The notes under the pieces are model-generated. The model was not told where the DNA came from, did not search any database, and saw only the letters and a list, made by a program, of their open reading frames with translations. Positions 1 to 8,903 of a stretch of 39,640 nucleotides of DNA are shown here, piece after piece; position 1 is the stretch's first letter, and each line of letters starts with the position of its first letter. A program made the position numbers and the translations under genes. This DNA is from Proluteimonas flavola (GTDB lineage Bacteria; Pseudomonadota; Gammaproteobacteria; Xanthomonadales; Xanthomonadaceae): positions 1-39,640 of the forward strand of contig NZ_JAIWPU010000030.1 of the NCBI RefSeq assembly GCF_021191705.1, written 5' to 3'.

Positions 1-95
1 TTTTGGGCGTTGGGTGCCGGGGGGGGGGGGGGCTGGGGGGTGTTTTTTCAACCCCCCCCCCCCCCGCGCGCCCCCCCCCGCTCCCACAGAAGCCC
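1..95. other. low-complexity poly-G/poly-C contig end
   Basis: The first bases hold a run of 12 or more G, a second G run, a T run and then long C runs up to about position 80, after which normal coding-like sequence resumes just before the aroA stop at 111. Such abrupt homopolymers are unlike anything else in the window. They look like low-quality bases at an assembly end rather than biology, so no gene should be called here. Confidence 0.75.
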
Positions 96-110
96 TGCTT
101 GATTCGGGCG

Positions 111-1424
111 TCAGCCGCTGCGCAGCGAGAAGCCGGCAGTCTGCGCCAGCTCCAGGAATCCCGGAAACGAGGTCGCGACGTTCGCGGTGTCGCCGATGAC
201 GACTTCGCCGCGCGCGCGCTGGCCGGCGATGGCGAACGACATCGCGATGCGGTGGTCGCCATGGCTGTCGACGCGACCGCCACCGAAACCATCCGCGCGT
301 CCGGTGATCGTCGCGCCGTCGCTCGCTTCTTCGATCTCGACATCGAGTGCGCGCAGCCCTGCGGCCATCGTCGCGATGCGGTCCGATTCCTTGACCCGCA
401 GTTCGTGCGCGCCAGTGATCCGGGTCACGCCGGATGTACAGGCGGCGGCGGCGAACAGCGCCGGGAACTCGTCGATCATGTCGGGCACGTACTGCTCGGG
501 CACGTCGATGCCGCGCAGCGGTGCATGACGCACGCGCAGATCGGCCACCGGCTCGCCACCCTCCTCGCCCGCATCGGATTCGACGATGTCCGCGCCCATC
601 AGGCGCAGCACGTGCAGCAGGCCGGTGCGACGCGGATTCATGCCGACACGGCGCAGCAGCAGATCGGAACCGGGCACGATCGACGCGGCAACGAGGAAGA
701 ACGCGGCCGAAGAGAAGTCCGCTGGCACACGCACATCCGTCGCGCGCAAGCGATGCCCGCCACTGAGACGCGCGATGCCCGGCGCAAATTCGATCGGCCA
801 GCCGAACGCGGCGAGCATGCGCTCGGTGTAATCGCGTGTCGGTCGCGGTTCGTGCACGACGGTTTCGCCATCGGCGTACAGACCCGCGAGCAGCAGGCAG
901 GACTTCACCTGCGCGCTGGCGAGCACATTGTCGAATTCGACGCCGGTCAGCGGCGTTCCACCGTGCACGTGCAGCGGCGGTACGCCGCCCTGACCAGTGT
1001 CGATGCGCGCGCCCATCTGCGCCAGCGGCTCGGTGACGCGGCGCATCGGCCGCTTCGACAGCGACGCATCGCCCACCAGCGTGCTGTCGAAGGCCTGGCC
1101 TGCGAGCAGGCCGGCGATCAGGCGCATGCCGGTGCCGGCATTACCGCAATCGAGCGGACCGTCGGCCGCGCGCAGACCGTCGACGCCAACGCCATGCACG
1201 ATGCGCGTGCCGGGACCCGGTGTTTCGATCGCGACGCCGAGGCGCCGGAAGATCGCCTCGGTCGCGCGCGCATCCTCGCCTTCGAGGAAACCCTCGATGC
1301 GCGAGGTGCCATCGGCGAGCGCGGCCAGCATGATCGCGCGGTGCGAAACCGACTTGTCTCCCGGCACCCGCACCTCACCGCGCAGCGGCGCTCCCGGCGC
1401 CGCGATCCACGACGCCTCGCTCAC
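111..1424 (-). CDS. aroA: 3-phosphoshikimate 1-carboxyvinyltransferase (EPSP synthase)
   Basis: This enzyme condenses shikimate-3-phosphate with phosphoenolpyruvate, the sixth step of the shikimate pathway, in the cytoplasm. The 437-aa product has the usual family length. Visible family motifs are GDKSVSHRAIMLAALADG near the N-terminus, the PEP-site motif CGNAGTGMR, LRVKESDR in the second half and SHGDHRIAMSFAIAG near the C-terminus. I start it at the GTG at 1424 ([11 protein letters not shown]). That GTG overlaps the TGA stop of pheA (GTGA, 1421-1424), which implies translational coupling. It is the last visible gene of the serC-pheA-aroA run; whatever follows is lost in the degraded contig end. 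Confidence 0.96.
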   Translation of the reverse strand: MSEASWIAAPGAPLRGEVRVPGDKSVSHRAIMLAALADGTSRIEGFLEGEDARATEAIFRRLGVAIETPGPGTRIVHGVGVDGLRAADGPLDCGNAGTGMRLIAGLLAGQAFDSTLVGDASLSKRPMRRVTEPLAQMGARIDTGQGGVPPLHVHGGTPLTGVEFDNVLASAQVKSCLLLAGLYADGETVVHEPRPTRDYTERMLAAFGWPIEFAPGIARLSGGHRLRATDVRVPADFSSAAFFLVAASIVPGSDLLLRRVGMNPRRTGLLHVLRLMGADIVESDAGEEGGEPVADLRVRHAPLRGIDVPEQYVPDMIDEFPALFAAAACTSGVTRITGAHELRVKESDRIATMAAGLRALDVEIEEASDGATITGRADGFGGGRVDSHGDHRIAMSFAIAGQRARGEVVIGDTANVATSFPGFLELAQTAGFSLRSG

Positions 1425-2599
1425 GGCACCGCGACCGGGTACGAGCCGAGCACGCGGACCTCGCCGGCGAACGCGTCGATCTCGCCCAGCGCGTCCTTCA
1501 ACGGCGATTCGTCGACGTGGCCGTTGACCTCGATGAAGAACGCGTACTGCCACAGCGCACCATGCGCGGGCCGCGACTCGATGCGGTTCATGCTGATGTC
1601 GCGACGCGCCAGCGGCTCGAGGATGCGGTACAGCGCGCCGGGCTGGTCGCGGATGAAGACCATCAGCGAGGTGCGGTCGTTGCCCGATGGCGGGAACGCG
1701 CCGCGACCGATGACCAGGAAGCGCGTGGTGTTGTCGCTGCGGTCCTCGATCGGACCGGCGAGCACCTGCATGCCGTAGACGTGCGCGGCGTTCTCGCCGG
1801 CGATCGCCGCCGCGTCGTCGGACTTCTTCGCCCGGCGCACGGCTTCGGCATTGCTGACCACCGCGTGCTTCTCTACGCCCGGCAGGTTCTCGCGCAGCCA
1901 GGACTTGCACTGCGCCAGAGACAGGCCGTGCGAATACACGCGTTCGATGTCCTCGATGCGGCCGGTGCGCGACAGCAGGTACTGGTGCACGCGCAGTTCC
2001 ACCTCGCCGCAGATCTTCAGCGGCGAGGTCAGGAACATGTCGAGCGTCGACTGGATCGTGCCCTGCCCCGAGTTCTCGACCGGCACCACGCCGAAATCGG
2101 CATTGCCGGCGGCGACCTCGTCGAACACTTCCTCGATGCTCGCCAGCGGCAGGCCTTTGGCCGAATGGCCGAACTGCTTGTGCACGGCCTGCTGGGAGAA
2201 GGTGCCTTCCGGCCCGAGGTAGCCGATCTTCAGCGGTTCCTGCTGGGCGAGGCAGGCGGACATGATCTCGCGGAACAGGCGCACGAGTTCGGTATCCGAC
2301 AGCGGGCCGTCGTTGCGGTCGACGACACGGCGCAACACCTGCGCCTCGCGCTCGGGGCGGTAGTAATCGACGGCCGCGGCGAGCTTGCCCTTGGCCTTGC
2401 CGACCTGGCGCGCGAACTGCGCGCGCTCGGCGATCAGCGTCTGGATCTGGTGGTCGATGCCGTCGATCTGCGCGCGCACCGCGTCGAGATCGGGCCTGGC
2501 GACGCCTGCGTTGGCAGCGGCCTTCACCGCGTCGACCTTCGCGGCCGCCGGCGTCTTCGCCTGTGCGGCCACCGGGGTCTTCTTCTTCGAATCAGCCAT
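1421..2599 (-). CDS. pheA: bifunctional chorismate mutase / prephenate dehydratase
   Basis: It converts chorismate to prephenate and then to phenylpyruvate, committing carbon to phenylalanine. The order is a Lys/Ala-rich leader (residues 1-35), an AroQ-type chorismate mutase domain (about 36-125, with helix [20 protein letters not shown]), a prephenate dehydratase domain (about 130-310, opening with [16 protein letters not shown]), and a C-terminal ACT domain with the ESRP motif ([12 protein letters not shown]) that binds phenylalanine for feedback inhibition. The 392-aa length fits P-proteins. Its ATG at 2599 lies inside the end of serC (8-nt overlap) and its TGA overlaps the aroA GTG, so the three genes form a coupled operon. 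The basic leader is longer than in enteric PheA and may be poorly ordered. Confidence 0.96.
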   Translation of the reverse strand: MADSKKKTPVAAQAKTPAAAKVDAVKAAANAGVARPDLDAVRAQIDGIDHQIQTLIAERAQFARQVGKAKGKLAAAVDYYRPEREAQVLRRVVDRNDGPLSDTELVRLFREIMSACLAQQEPLKIGYLGPEGTFSQQAVHKQFGHSAKGLPLASIEEVFDEVAAGNADFGVVPVENSGQGTIQSTLDMFLTSPLKICGEVELRVHQYLLSRTGRIEDIERVYSHGLSLAQCKSWLRENLPGVEKHAVVSNAEAVRRAKKSDDAAAIAGENAAHVYGMQVLAGPIEDRSDNTTRFLVIGRGAFPPSGNDRTSLMVFIRDQPGALYRILEPLARRDISMNRIESRPAHGALWQYAFFIEVNGHVDESPLKDALGEIDAFAGEVRVLGSYPVAVP

Positions 2600-3692
2600 G
2601 GGTCTTCTGGAAATCCTGCATGTAGGCAACGAGGCTGCGGACGCCGTCGACCGGCATCGCGTTGTAGATGGACGCGCGCATGCCGCCGAGCACGCGGTGG
2701 CCCTTGAGGCCGATCAAGCCGGCCTCGCGTGCGCCGTCGAGGAACGCGGCATTGCGCGCTTCGTCGGCGAGGAAGAACGGCACGTTCATGCGCGAGCGCA
2801 CGGCGGCATCGATGTCGTTGCGATAGAAGCCGCCCGAGCCGTCGATCGCGCCGTAGAGCAGCGCCGCCTTCTCGTCGCTGCGGCGGTTGAATTCCACGGT
2901 GCCGCCTTCGTCGAGCATCCAGCGAAACACGAGACCGGCCACGTACCAGTTCCAGGTCGGCGGCGTATTGAGCATCGAGTCGTTGGCGAGCTGCGAGCTG
3001 TAATTGAAGATGTCGGCGCGCGGCTGGCCGGCGCGCTCGAGCAGTTCGCGGCGCACGATGACGACCGAAATGCCGACCGGCCCGAGATTCTTCTGCGCGC
3101 CGGCGTAGATCACGCCGTAGCGCGAGATGTCGATCGGCTCGGACGCGATGCTGGAACTGAAGTCGGCGAACAGCGGCACGTTGCCGGTATCGGGCGCGGG
3201 ATCGCCCCAGGCCGGCCGGTACTCGACGCCGTGGATGGTCTCGTTCGCGGTGATGTGCACATAGGCCGCGCCCGGCGTCAGCCGCCAAGACTCGCGCGCG
3301 GGAATCGTGCGGTAGCCGTCGGCCTCGTCGCTGGCGGCGATGTTCAGCGACACCGCCGGGGTGAGCTGCTTGATCGCGGTCTTGCCCCAGTGGCCGGTGA
3401 CGACGTAATCGACCGTGTCGCCCTGGCTGGCGAAGTTCAGCGGCAGCAGCGCCTGCGCCGTCGTCGCGCCGCCGGGGAGGAACAGCACGGCGTAGTCGTC
3501 GGGCACACCGAGCAGCGTGCGAAGATCGGCTTCGGCGCGCGTGGCGACCTCCATGAACTCCGGTCCGCGGTGGCTCATCTCGACGATCGACGCGCCGGCA
3601 TCGCCCCACTCCAGCATGTCCGCCTGCGCCTGTTTCAGCACGCTTTCAGGCAGGGCCGCCGGTCCCGGGGCAAAGTTGTACGCACGCGCCAT
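2592..3692 (-). CDS. serC: phosphoserine aminotransferase
   Basis: A PLP-dependent class V aminotransferase that makes O-phosphoserine from 3-phosphohydroxypyruvate and also serves pyridoxine synthesis. The 366-aa product starts [19 protein letters not shown], the typical SerC opening. It contains the PLP-lysine segment [18 protein letters not shown] and ends in the family's [15 protein letters not shown] region. The ATG at 3692 is preceded by GGAG about 8 nt upstream. An in-frame extension to 3830 would be about 46 aa of unrelated sequence, so I reject it. It is the first gene of the serC-pheA-aroA operon and diverges from msrP. Confidence 0.97.
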   Translation of the reverse strand: MARAYNFAPGPAALPESVLKQAQADMLEWGDAGASIVEMSHRGPEFMEVATRAEADLRTLLGVPDDYAVLFLPGGATTAQALLPLNFASQGDTVDYVVTGHWGKTAIKQLTPAVSLNIAASDEADGYRTIPARESWRLTPGAAYVHITANETIHGVEYRPAWGDPAPDTGNVPLFADFSSSIASEPIDISRYGVIYAGAQKNLGPVGISVVIVRRELLERAGQPRADIFNYSSQLANDSMLNTPPTWNWYVAGLVFRWMLDEGGTVEFNRRSDEKAALLYGAIDGSGGFYRNDIDAAVRSRMNVPFFLADEARNAAFLDGAREAGLIGLKGHRVLGGMRASIYNAMPVDGVRSLVAYMQDFQKTHG

Positions 3693-3737
3693 TGAACACT
3701 CCACGGAACGGATTTCGGGGCCGGCAAGTATGCCGCA

Positions 3738-3778
3738 GCGCAACAGTTTGACGTGCATCCGATGGTTGCGCTGGCAAC
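3738..3778. promoter_or_regulatory. dyad symmetries between divergent serC and msrP
   Basis: The 131-bp space between the divergent serC and msrP starts contains GCGCAAC (3738-3744) mirrored by GTTGCGC (3765-3771), and a tighter dyad GTTGC-GCTG-GCAAC (3765-3778). This is where both promoters must lie, so an operator is possible. I cannot assign a regulator or clear -10/-35 boxes. Confidence 0.25.
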
Positions 3779-3823
3779 GTATGTCAATGGTCCATAGCAG
3801 GCGCGCCGCGCCGAGGAGTCCCC

Positions 3824-4792
3824 ATGTCATTGCGCGATGCGTTGCGGATCCGGGCGTCCGAAGTCACCGACGAAACCGTCTACCGCGACCGGCGACGCCT
3901 GCTGGCGTTGATGGCCGCCGCGCCTGCGCTCACGCTGGCCGGCTGCGCCGAAGCCGAACCGCCGCCGGCATCCACCACGCCGGTCACGCCCGCGCAGGCG
4001 CGCAGCGGGTTCCGCACCGACGAGCCGCTGACGCGCTTCGAGGACGTCACCAGCTACAACAACTTCTACGAGTTCGGCACCGGCAAGAGCGATCCCTCGC
4101 GCGCGGCGAAGACACTGCGCACCTCGCCGTGGACGGTCGAGGTCGGCGGCGAATGCGCCAAGCCCGGACGCGTGTCGTTCGAGGACCTGCTGCGCAGCAT
4201 CGCCAACGAGGAGCGCATTTACCGCCTGCGCTGCGTCGAAGGCTGGTCGATGGTGATCCCGTGGAGCGGCGTGCCACTGGCCTCGGTGCTGCGCAAGTTC
4301 GAGCCCAATGCCAAGGCGAAGTACGTCGCGTTCACCACGCTTGCCGACCGCGAACAGATGCCCGGCCTGCGTTTCCGCTCGATCAACTGGCCCTACCGCG
4401 AAGGCCTGCGCATCGACGAGGCCATGCACCCGCTGGCCTTCCTCGCCACCGGCCTGTACGGCAAGCCGCTGCCGCAGCAGAACGGCGCACCGCTGCGGCT
4501 GGTCGTGCCGTGGAAGTACGGCTTCAAGAGCATCAAGTCGATCGTGGAGATCCGCTTCGTCGAGCGCATGCCGGCCACGGCATGGAACCAGTTGCAGCCG
4601 TCGGAATACGGCTTCTTCAGCAACGTCAATCCGGCCGTCGACCACCCGCGCTGGAGCCAGAAGACCGAGCGCCGCATCGCCGGCAGCGGCAACCGCCTGC
4701 TCGCCAACCGCATCGACACGCGGCCATTCAATGGCTATGCCGACCAGGTGGCGTCGCTCTACTCGGGCATGGACCTGCGCAAGTGGTATTGA
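3824..4792 (+). CDS. msrP: periplasmic methionine sulfoxide reductase catalytic subunit MsrP (YedY)
   Basis: MsrP is the molybdopterin protein that repairs oxidised methionines in periplasmic proteins, taking electrons from the membrane haem protein MsrQ. The 322-aa product opens with the family pattern SEVTDETVY followed by the twin-arginine region [20 protein letters not shown], so it is Tat-exported. The conserved cysteine expected to ligate molybdenum is C137 in [14 protein letters not shown]. The C-terminal part carries [15 protein letters not shown], also typical. Oddly, the signal ends in a good lipobox (LAGC, C41), suggesting it may be a lipoprotein, unlike the soluble E. coli enzyme. 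Its stop overlaps the proposed msrQ start. Confidence 0.95.
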   Translation: MSLRDALRIRASEVTDETVYRDRRRLLALMAAAPALTLAGCAEAEPPPASTTPVTPAQARSGFRTDEPLTRFEDVTSYNNFYEFGTGKSDPSRAAKTLRTSPWTVEVGGECAKPGRVSFEDLLRSIANEERIYRLRCVEGWSMVIPWSGVPLASVLRKFEPNAKAKYVAFTTLADREQMPGLRFRSINWPYREGLRIDEAMHPLAFLATGLYGKPLPQQNGAPLRLVVPWKYGFKSIKSIVEIRFVERMPATAWNQLQPSEYGFFSNVNPAVDHPRWSQKTERRIAGSGNRLLANRIDTRPFNGYADQVASLYSGMDLRKWY

Positions 4793-5472
4793 AGGCGGCA
4801 CCGGCGGCTCGCCCGGCCCGGCCGGTGACACCGCCGGCGATCATCGCCGCCAAGACGCTGGTGCACCTGCTGTGCCTGGCGCCGCTGGCGTGGCTGGGCT
4901 GGCGCGTGTGGCAGGTACTGGGCGGCGCGAACGTCGACGTGCTCGGCGCCGAGCCGGTGGTCGCCATCGAACACGAGCTGGGTATCGGCGCGCTGCGCCT
5001 GCTGCTGCTCACGCTGGCGATCACGCCGCTGCGCCAGATCACCGGCTGGACGGCGGCGCTTCGGTTCCGGCGCATGCTCGGCCTGTACGCCTTCGTCTAT
5101 GCCAGCCTGCACTTCGGCGTGTGGCTGGCGCTGGATCTGGTCGGCGACCTGTCGCAGGTTGCAACCGAGATCGTGCGGCGTCCCTTCATCACCGTGGGCT
5201 TCCTCGCCTGGCTGCTGCTGGTGCCACTCGCGGTCACGTCGACCAAGGGCTGGATGCGGCGCCTGGGTCGCAAGTGGGGCCAACTGCACAAGGCGATCTA
5301 TCCGATCGCCGCGCTCGCGGTGTTGCACTTCTGGTGGATCGTGAAATCCGACTGGCGCGAGCCGGCGCTGTATGCCGGCATCCTCGCGGTGCTGCTGGGT
5401 TGGCGGGTGTGGAAGGCGGTGCAGCGTCGGCGGTCGGCGGCGGGTCATCGGAGATCGGGATTGCAGCGCTGA
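4789..5472 (+). CDS. msrQ: haem-binding membrane subunit MsrQ
   Basis: MsrQ is the b-type haem membrane protein that passes electrons to MsrP. The 227-aa product has about six hydrophobic helices, ferric-reductase-like features ([52 protein letters not shown]) and histidines on several helices for haem. No ATG lies near the domain start. I choose the TTG at 4789, which overlaps the msrP TGA (TTGA); the in-frame GTG codons at 4783 and 4825 are alternatives. The msrP-msrQ pairing is the standard arrangement. Confidence 0.92.
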   Translation: MKAAPAARPARPVTPPAIIAAKTLVHLLCLAPLAWLGWRVWQVLGGANVDVLGAEPVVAIEHELGIGALRLLLLTLAITPLRQITGWTAALRFRRMLGLYAFVYASLHFGVWLALDLVGDLSQVATEIVRRPFITVGFLAWLLLVPLAVTSTKGWMRRLGRKWGQLHKAIYPIAALAVLHFWWIVKSDWREPALYAGILAVLLGWRVWKAVQRRRSAAGHRRSGLQR

Positions 5473-5495
5473 TCGGTTGATCGGCGATCGGATGC

Positions 5496-5615
5496 AAAGT
5501 CGCTGGGCCCCGGCCTGCGCCGGGGCGACGGCTCTCCAGAGTTCGGGAAGTCGTCATGCGCAATCCCCCAATTTCGCGTCCGTCGCCCCGGCGCAGGCCG
5601 GGGGCCAGCGACTTC
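5496..5615. repeat. inverted pair of REP-like palindromes
   Basis: Two copies of a roughly 35-nt unit face each other at 5496-5531 and 5580-5615. Each contains the palindrome CCCCGGCCTGCGCCGGGG or its complement, and each outer flank reads GTCGCTGG or its complement. The pair can fold into one large structure between the convergent msrQ and FHA genes. A third copy lies at 11414-11449. The arrangement resembles REP doublets. Confidence 0.8.
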
Positions 5616-5651
5616 AGTGCGTGGGTCTCGAACGGGCGACGCGCAGAAACC

Positions 5652-6455
5652 TCAAGCCGCCCCGAACAACAACAACGCACTCAGCAGCCCCGCCAGCACC
5701 ACCGCCGCCAGCAGCAGCCATGGCAGCGGCAGTCCGCTCCCGCGTGGCACCGTGGACGCATCGACCAGGGCCTGCGGCTCCGGCGCACGGTCGTAACCGG
5801 CGCTGTGGCCGGCGCGGGCCGGCGCTTCGACGACGAAACGATGGTGGGCGTCGAACACGACCTGGTCGCCGGCCTGCAGCACCGCGTCGCGCATCGGTTC
5901 GCCATTGACCACGCTGCCGTCGGCCGAGCCGAGATCGGTCAACCGCACCAGGCTGCCGACGCGTTCCAGACGCGCATGGCGGTCGGCGAAACCGGGCTCG
6001 TCGATGCGGATGTCGGCTTCGGCGTGGCGACCGACCAGACGTGGCCGGTCCAGCGTGAAGCTGCGGCCGTGATAGCGGCCGCCGACACCGCGCAGGACGA
6101 TGCGGGGATCGGCATCGCCGCCGTCCGCGTCTTCGAGCTCGTCCGCCGGCACGCACGCCAAGACCGCCGTCGTCGACACCAGCCGCAATTCGTGGCCATC
6201 GACGAAGATCGCGTCGCCCGTACGCAGCATCGCCATGCGCCGCACCTGGCGGCCGTTGACGTGCACGCCCTGCACGCCTTCGGCGACCGTCAGCCAGACG
6301 CCGCGGCGATCGACGCAGAAGCGCACGCTCGGTTCATCGCCATCGGACACCGGCGTCAACGCGCCCGCGCGCGCGCGGCCGATGCCGTGCACGCCGATGT
6401 CGAGCGGCAGTTCGGGTTCGTCGGGCGTGGGGAAACGCAGCTTGAGCGCGGTCAT
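5652..6455 (-). CDS. FHA domain protein with C-terminal membrane anchor
   Basis: A 267-aa protein with a C-terminal forkhead-associated domain (about 118-212). The phosphothreonine-binding core is visible as VGRHAEADIRI, then DRHARL, then DLGSADGSVVNGEPM. An N-terminal region (about 43-95: VHVNGRQVRRMAMLRTGDAI) looks like a second, degenerate FHA domain. Residues 244-267 form a single hydrophobic helix at the very C-terminus, so the protein is probably tail-anchored with FHA domains in the cytoplasm. I chose the ATG at 6455 because upstream in-frame sequence is not family-like. No kinase or secretion gene is adjacent, so its phospho-partner is unknown. Confidence 0.85.
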   Translation of the reverse strand: MTALKLRFPTPDEPELPLDIGVHGIGRARAGALTPVSDGDEPSVRFCVDRRGVWLTVAEGVQGVHVNGRQVRRMAMLRTGDAIFVDGHELRLVSTTAVLACVPADELEDADGGDADPRIVLRGVGGRYHGRSFTLDRPRLVGRHAEADIRIDEPGFADRHARLERVGSLVRLTDLGSADGSVVNGEPMRDAVLQAGDQVVFDAHHRFVVEAPARAGHSAGYDRAPEPQALVDASTVPRGSGLPLPWLLLAAVVLAGLLSALLLFGAA

Positions 6456-6560
6456 GCGGCGGCAATCTAGCACGAGGCCGCGCGGCGGCACGCGCCGTCA
6501 CTTGGTCGAGGCGCCCCGTCGACGCACAATGCGCGTCCACGACAACCCGCGGAGCCCCGC

Positions 6561-6833
6561 ATGGCCGGTATCGACATCACCCACCCCCACTCGCTGCCGC
6601 CGGAAAAGGCCCGCACCGCGGTCGAGGCGGTCGCGCAGAAGCTCTCCGAGCGCTTCGACATGCAGTACGGCTGGGACGGCGACACGCTCAACTTCAGCCG
6701 CTCGGGCGTCGACGGCGCGATCGCGCTGCTGCCACAGAGCCTGCACGTGACCGCCAAGCTGGGTTTCCTGCTGTCGGCGATGCGGGGCCCGATCGAGGCC
6801 GAGATCCGCCGGGTGCTGTCCGAAAAATTCTGA
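6561..6833 (+). CDS. polyhydroxyalkanoic acid system family protein
   Basis: A 90-aa protein matching the short PHA-granule regulatory family: MAGIDITHPHSLPPEKARTA, then FDMQYGWDGDTLNFSRSGVDG, then a C-terminal IEAEIRRVLSEKF. These small proteins occur with polyhydroxyalkanoate genes and are thought to act at the granule; the exact role is not settled. A true phasin lies 1.4 kb downstream on the same strand, separated by palindromic elements and an opposing gene, which supports the PHA connection. Confidence 0.88.
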   Translation: MAGIDITHPHSLPPEKARTAVEAVAQKLSERFDMQYGWDGDTLNFSRSGVDGAIALLPQSLHVTAKLGFLLSAMRGPIEAEIRRVLSEKF

Positions 6834-6839
6834 TCCAGA

Positions 6840-7050
6840 AGCGTGGGCGGCAGAAATCGTCCGGGCTGCAAAGCCCGCTGCACGGTCCATGTCGACCAGC
6901 TTCGCTGTTGTGAAGCGCTTTCCCCCGGTTTTGGGCCCGTAGCACCACGACGAGCCTGCAAACCGGCGAAATGCTCTGCAACAGCGAAGCTGGTCAAATC
7001 TGGCCTCGCGCAGCGAACTTTTCGCCTCGAACATTATTTGCCGCCCACGC
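6840..7050. repeat. palindromic MITE-like element, family 1, copy A
   Basis: A 211-nt non-coding element that begins AGCGTGGGCGGCAGAAAT and ends with a diverged complement (TATTTGCCGCCCACGC). It is a near copy, in inverted orientation, of 8904-9097. It carries an extra ~25-nt internal segment (around 6971-6998) that repeats the CAACAGCGAAGCTGGTCA motif found earlier in the same element. Short translations over it are chance reading frames. The terminal repeats have decayed more than in the other copy. Confidence 0.88.
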
Positions 7051-7054
7051 GACA

Positions 7055-7194
7055 CTAAGGGATGCTCTGAACAAGTCCGCCCTTGCTCGTCATTCCCGCG
7101 AAAGCGGGAATCCAGCGTCTTCAAGCGGTTGAAAGCAAAGGCACTGGATCCCCGCTTTCGCGGGGATGACGGACTTGCTTCAGAGGATCCCTAG
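7055..7194. repeat. palindromic MITE-like element, family 2
   Basis: A 140-nt element with imperfect ~22-bp terminal inverted repeats: AGGGATGCTCTGAACAAG on the left, and the complement of AGGGATCCTCTGAAGCAAG on the right. Inside are the paired blocks TCATTCCCGCGAAAGCGGGA (near 7091) and CCCCGCTTTCGCGGGGATGA (near 7150), each a hairpin by itself. It is bordered by CTAA on the left and CTAG on the right. The right CTAG contains the TAG stop of the opposing gene at 7191. It abuts the family 1 copy with only four bases between. Confidence 0.88.
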
Positions 7195-7910
7195 CCGTCG
7201 AGCGCGTACGGCGCTGGGTGTCCGGCGAACAGACGCCGCGAGACCTCGCCCTCGTCGCGCTCGATCTCGGCGACGAACGTGTCCGGATCGCCCAGCGCGT
7301 CGAACGCGCCGTAGCCGCGTTCCAGAAACCCCCGCAGCTCGGTCAGGCCCGCGAGCCGGGCCGGGCCGCGCGAGAATGCCAGCAGCGCGGAGACGCCGCG
7401 CATCTTCAACGCCTTGCCGAAGCCGCGGCCCACGCGGCCAACCAGGCGCACCTGACGCCGGCGCAGGCCCGCGCGGCCGACATCCCGGTAGGCCTCGGCG
7501 TACAGCGCGTCGTCGAGCTTGCGCCGCCGCGGCGCCAGGCGCTGCAGGGCCTCGACCATATGCAGATCCAGCGCTTGGCTCAGCGCACCGAGTTCGATCG
7601 CGTCCGAGACGGTCTCCAGCAACCGCGCAGGCAACAGCCGCCGCATCGTCGGCAGGATGCGGGCGATGTCGGCATCGCGCCGGGTGAAGTCGCGGTCGCC
7701 GTAGACATCGCCGAGGAAGAAGTGCGCCGCCGGCGCGCGCGTCGGGTCTTCGAGGAAGTGCGCGAAGCTGACGCGCAGCCGCGCGGCCTGCCAGCGCCGC
7801 AGTTCGGCCAGCCAGTGCGAGCGGGCGCGCGGGTCGTAGTCCGGATCGTGCAGGGCCTGATGCCACGCCAGCCGTCGCGCGAGGCGGGCGGAAATGTCGG
7901 ATGCCGTCAT
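7191..7910 (-). CDS. conserved hypothetical protein (Xanthomonadaceae-type)
   Basis: A 239-aa soluble, Arg/Leu/Ala-rich, largely helical protein. Recognisable stretches are VSFAHFLEDP, HFFLGDVYGDRDFTRRDADI and a C-terminal DTFVAEIERDEGEVSRRLF. I recall the FFLGDVYG-DFTRRDADI pattern from uncharacterised proteins of xanthomonads, but I know of no function. The stop TAG at 7191-7193 lies within the CTAG border of the family 2 element. Whether insertion changed the C-terminus cannot be judged without homologues. Confidence 0.78.
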   Translation of the reverse strand: MTASDISARLARRLAWHQALHDPDYDPRARSHWLAELRRWQAARLRVSFAHFLEDPTRAPAAHFFLGDVYGDRDFTRRDADIARILPTMRRLLPARLLETVSDAIELGALSQALDLHMVEALQRLAPRRRKLDDALYAEAYRDVGRAGLRRRQVRLVGRVGRGFGKALKMRGVSALLAFSRGPARLAGLTELRGFLERGYGAFDALGDPDTFVAEIERDEGEVSRRLFAGHPAPYALDG

Positions 7911-7997
7911 CGGCGCATCTTCAGCGCTGCCGGCGTCTGGAGCAATCCTTCAACACCGGCCGGCTAGACTCGGGCGGAGCTGCCTGCAGGCCTCGCC

Positions 7998-8126
7998 ATG
8001 CTGTCGTTGCATCCCGTCCGGCACGATCTGCGTGCCCGCGCGGCGGTACTCGGTGCACACGGCGTCCGCCTGCGCCCGCAGATCCTCGACGATGTCGAAC
8101 GCCTGATCGACCCGCCAGCGCGCTGA
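7998..8126 (+). CDS. possible 42-aa small ORF upstream of the phasin
   Basis: An ATG-initiated frame (MLSLHPVRHDLRARAAVLGA at its start) runs for 42 codons in the 287-bp gap before the phasin gene. It has no clear ribosome binding site and I recognise no family. It may be chance reading in GC-rich DNA; only conservation would support it. Confidence 0.22.
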   Translation: MLSLHPVRHDLRARAAVLGAHGVRLRPQILDDVERLIDPPAR

Positions 8127-8197
8127 GCAATGGCGTGAAAACTCCAGATCGCCGCACGAAGCTGCGATCGTCCTGTCCACCACGTCCGGAGACACCG

Positions 8198-8785
8198 ATG
8201 GCCACGTTCAAGAAGACCGCGAAGAAAGCCACGAAGAAGTCCGCACCGCGTTCCAGGCCCGCCAAGGGAGATGCCGCAGGCGGCGAAGCACTGTCGAAGT
8301 CGATCAGCGAATCCGCGCAGCAGATCTGGCTGGCCGGCGTCGGCGCGTTCGGCCGCGCCCAGGCCGAGGGCACGCGCCTGTTCGATGGTCTGATGAAGGA
8401 AGGCGCGAGCCTGGAGAAGACCGCACGCGCCTACGCCAACACGCGTGCGGACACGGTGCGCACCGCAGTCGAAACCGGCATCGGCCAGACCCGCGATCGC
8501 GCGACCGATACCTGGGATCGCCTGGAAAAGGTGTTCGAGGACCGCGTGCAGCGTGCGCTGGTCAAGCTCGGCGTGCCTGGCCGCGACGATGTGCGATCGC
8601 TCAGCAAGCGCGTCGATGCGTTGACCGAGGCCCTGCAGACCAAGAAATCTGCGCCGGCGCGCAAGGCGGTAAAGGCACCTGCGAAAAAAACCGCCGCAAA
8701 GAAGGCGGCATCGCGCAAGGCAGCGGCGAAGACGGCGAAGGCGCCGGCCAAGCGTGCGACGAAGAAGGCGGCGAGTGCGGGCTGA
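8198..8785 (+). CDS. PhaF-like phasin (PHA granule-associated protein)
   Basis: A 195-aa granule protein. Residues about 30-140 are the amphipathic phasin domain (QQIWLAGVGAFGRAQAEGTR, FDGLMKEGASLEKTARAYA, DRLEKVFEDRVQRALVKLG) expected to coat polyhydroxyalkanoate inclusions. The last ~45 residues are a histone-H1-like Lys/Ala tail with repeated AAKK/APAK units, as in Pseudomonas PhaF, which binds DNA and helps segregate granules. A short basic stretch (KKTAKKATKKSAPRSR) also sits at the N-terminus. The start follows GGAG by 6 nt. Family membership is firm; DNA binding is inferred from the tail. Confidence 0.9.
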   Translation: MATFKKTAKKATKKSAPRSRPAKGDAAGGEALSKSISESAQQIWLAGVGAFGRAQAEGTRLFDGLMKEGASLEKTARAYANTRADTVRTAVETGIGQTRDRATDTWDRLEKVFEDRVQRALVKLGVPGRDDVRSLSKRVDALTEALQTKKSAPARKAVKAPAKKTAAKKAASRKAAAKTAKAPAKRATKKAASAG

Positions 8786-8876
8786 TCCTCGGGCCGTCTA
8801 TTGGCCCGGCTTCGAGATTCGGGCGCATTGTCGGCTGACCTGTTGTTCCCAGCTCTGATGGTGTGCCCCCACCCAA

Positions 8877-8900
8877 CCCTCCCCCGCGTGCGGGGGAGGG
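8877..8900. repeat. perfect GC-rich hairpin, possible terminator
   Basis: Arms CCCTCCCCCGC and GCGGGGGAGGG pair perfectly across a 2-nt loop, about 90 nt after the phasin stop. No T tract follows. Similar hairpins recur between genes in xanthomonads, so it may be a dispersed repeat that also stops transcription. Confidence 0.55.
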
Positions 8901-8903
8901 CTT

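Noticed and set aside
3..1778. 591-aa plus-strand ORF at the left end
   Set aside because: It is antisense to aroA and pheA, starts in the homopolymer artefact and has Arg/Ala/His-rich composition typical of shadow frames in GC-rich DNA.
3517..4788. N-terminal extension of the msrQ frame
   Set aside because: The upstream part is out of frame over serC and msrP and resembles no protein; only the part from about 4789 is MsrQ.
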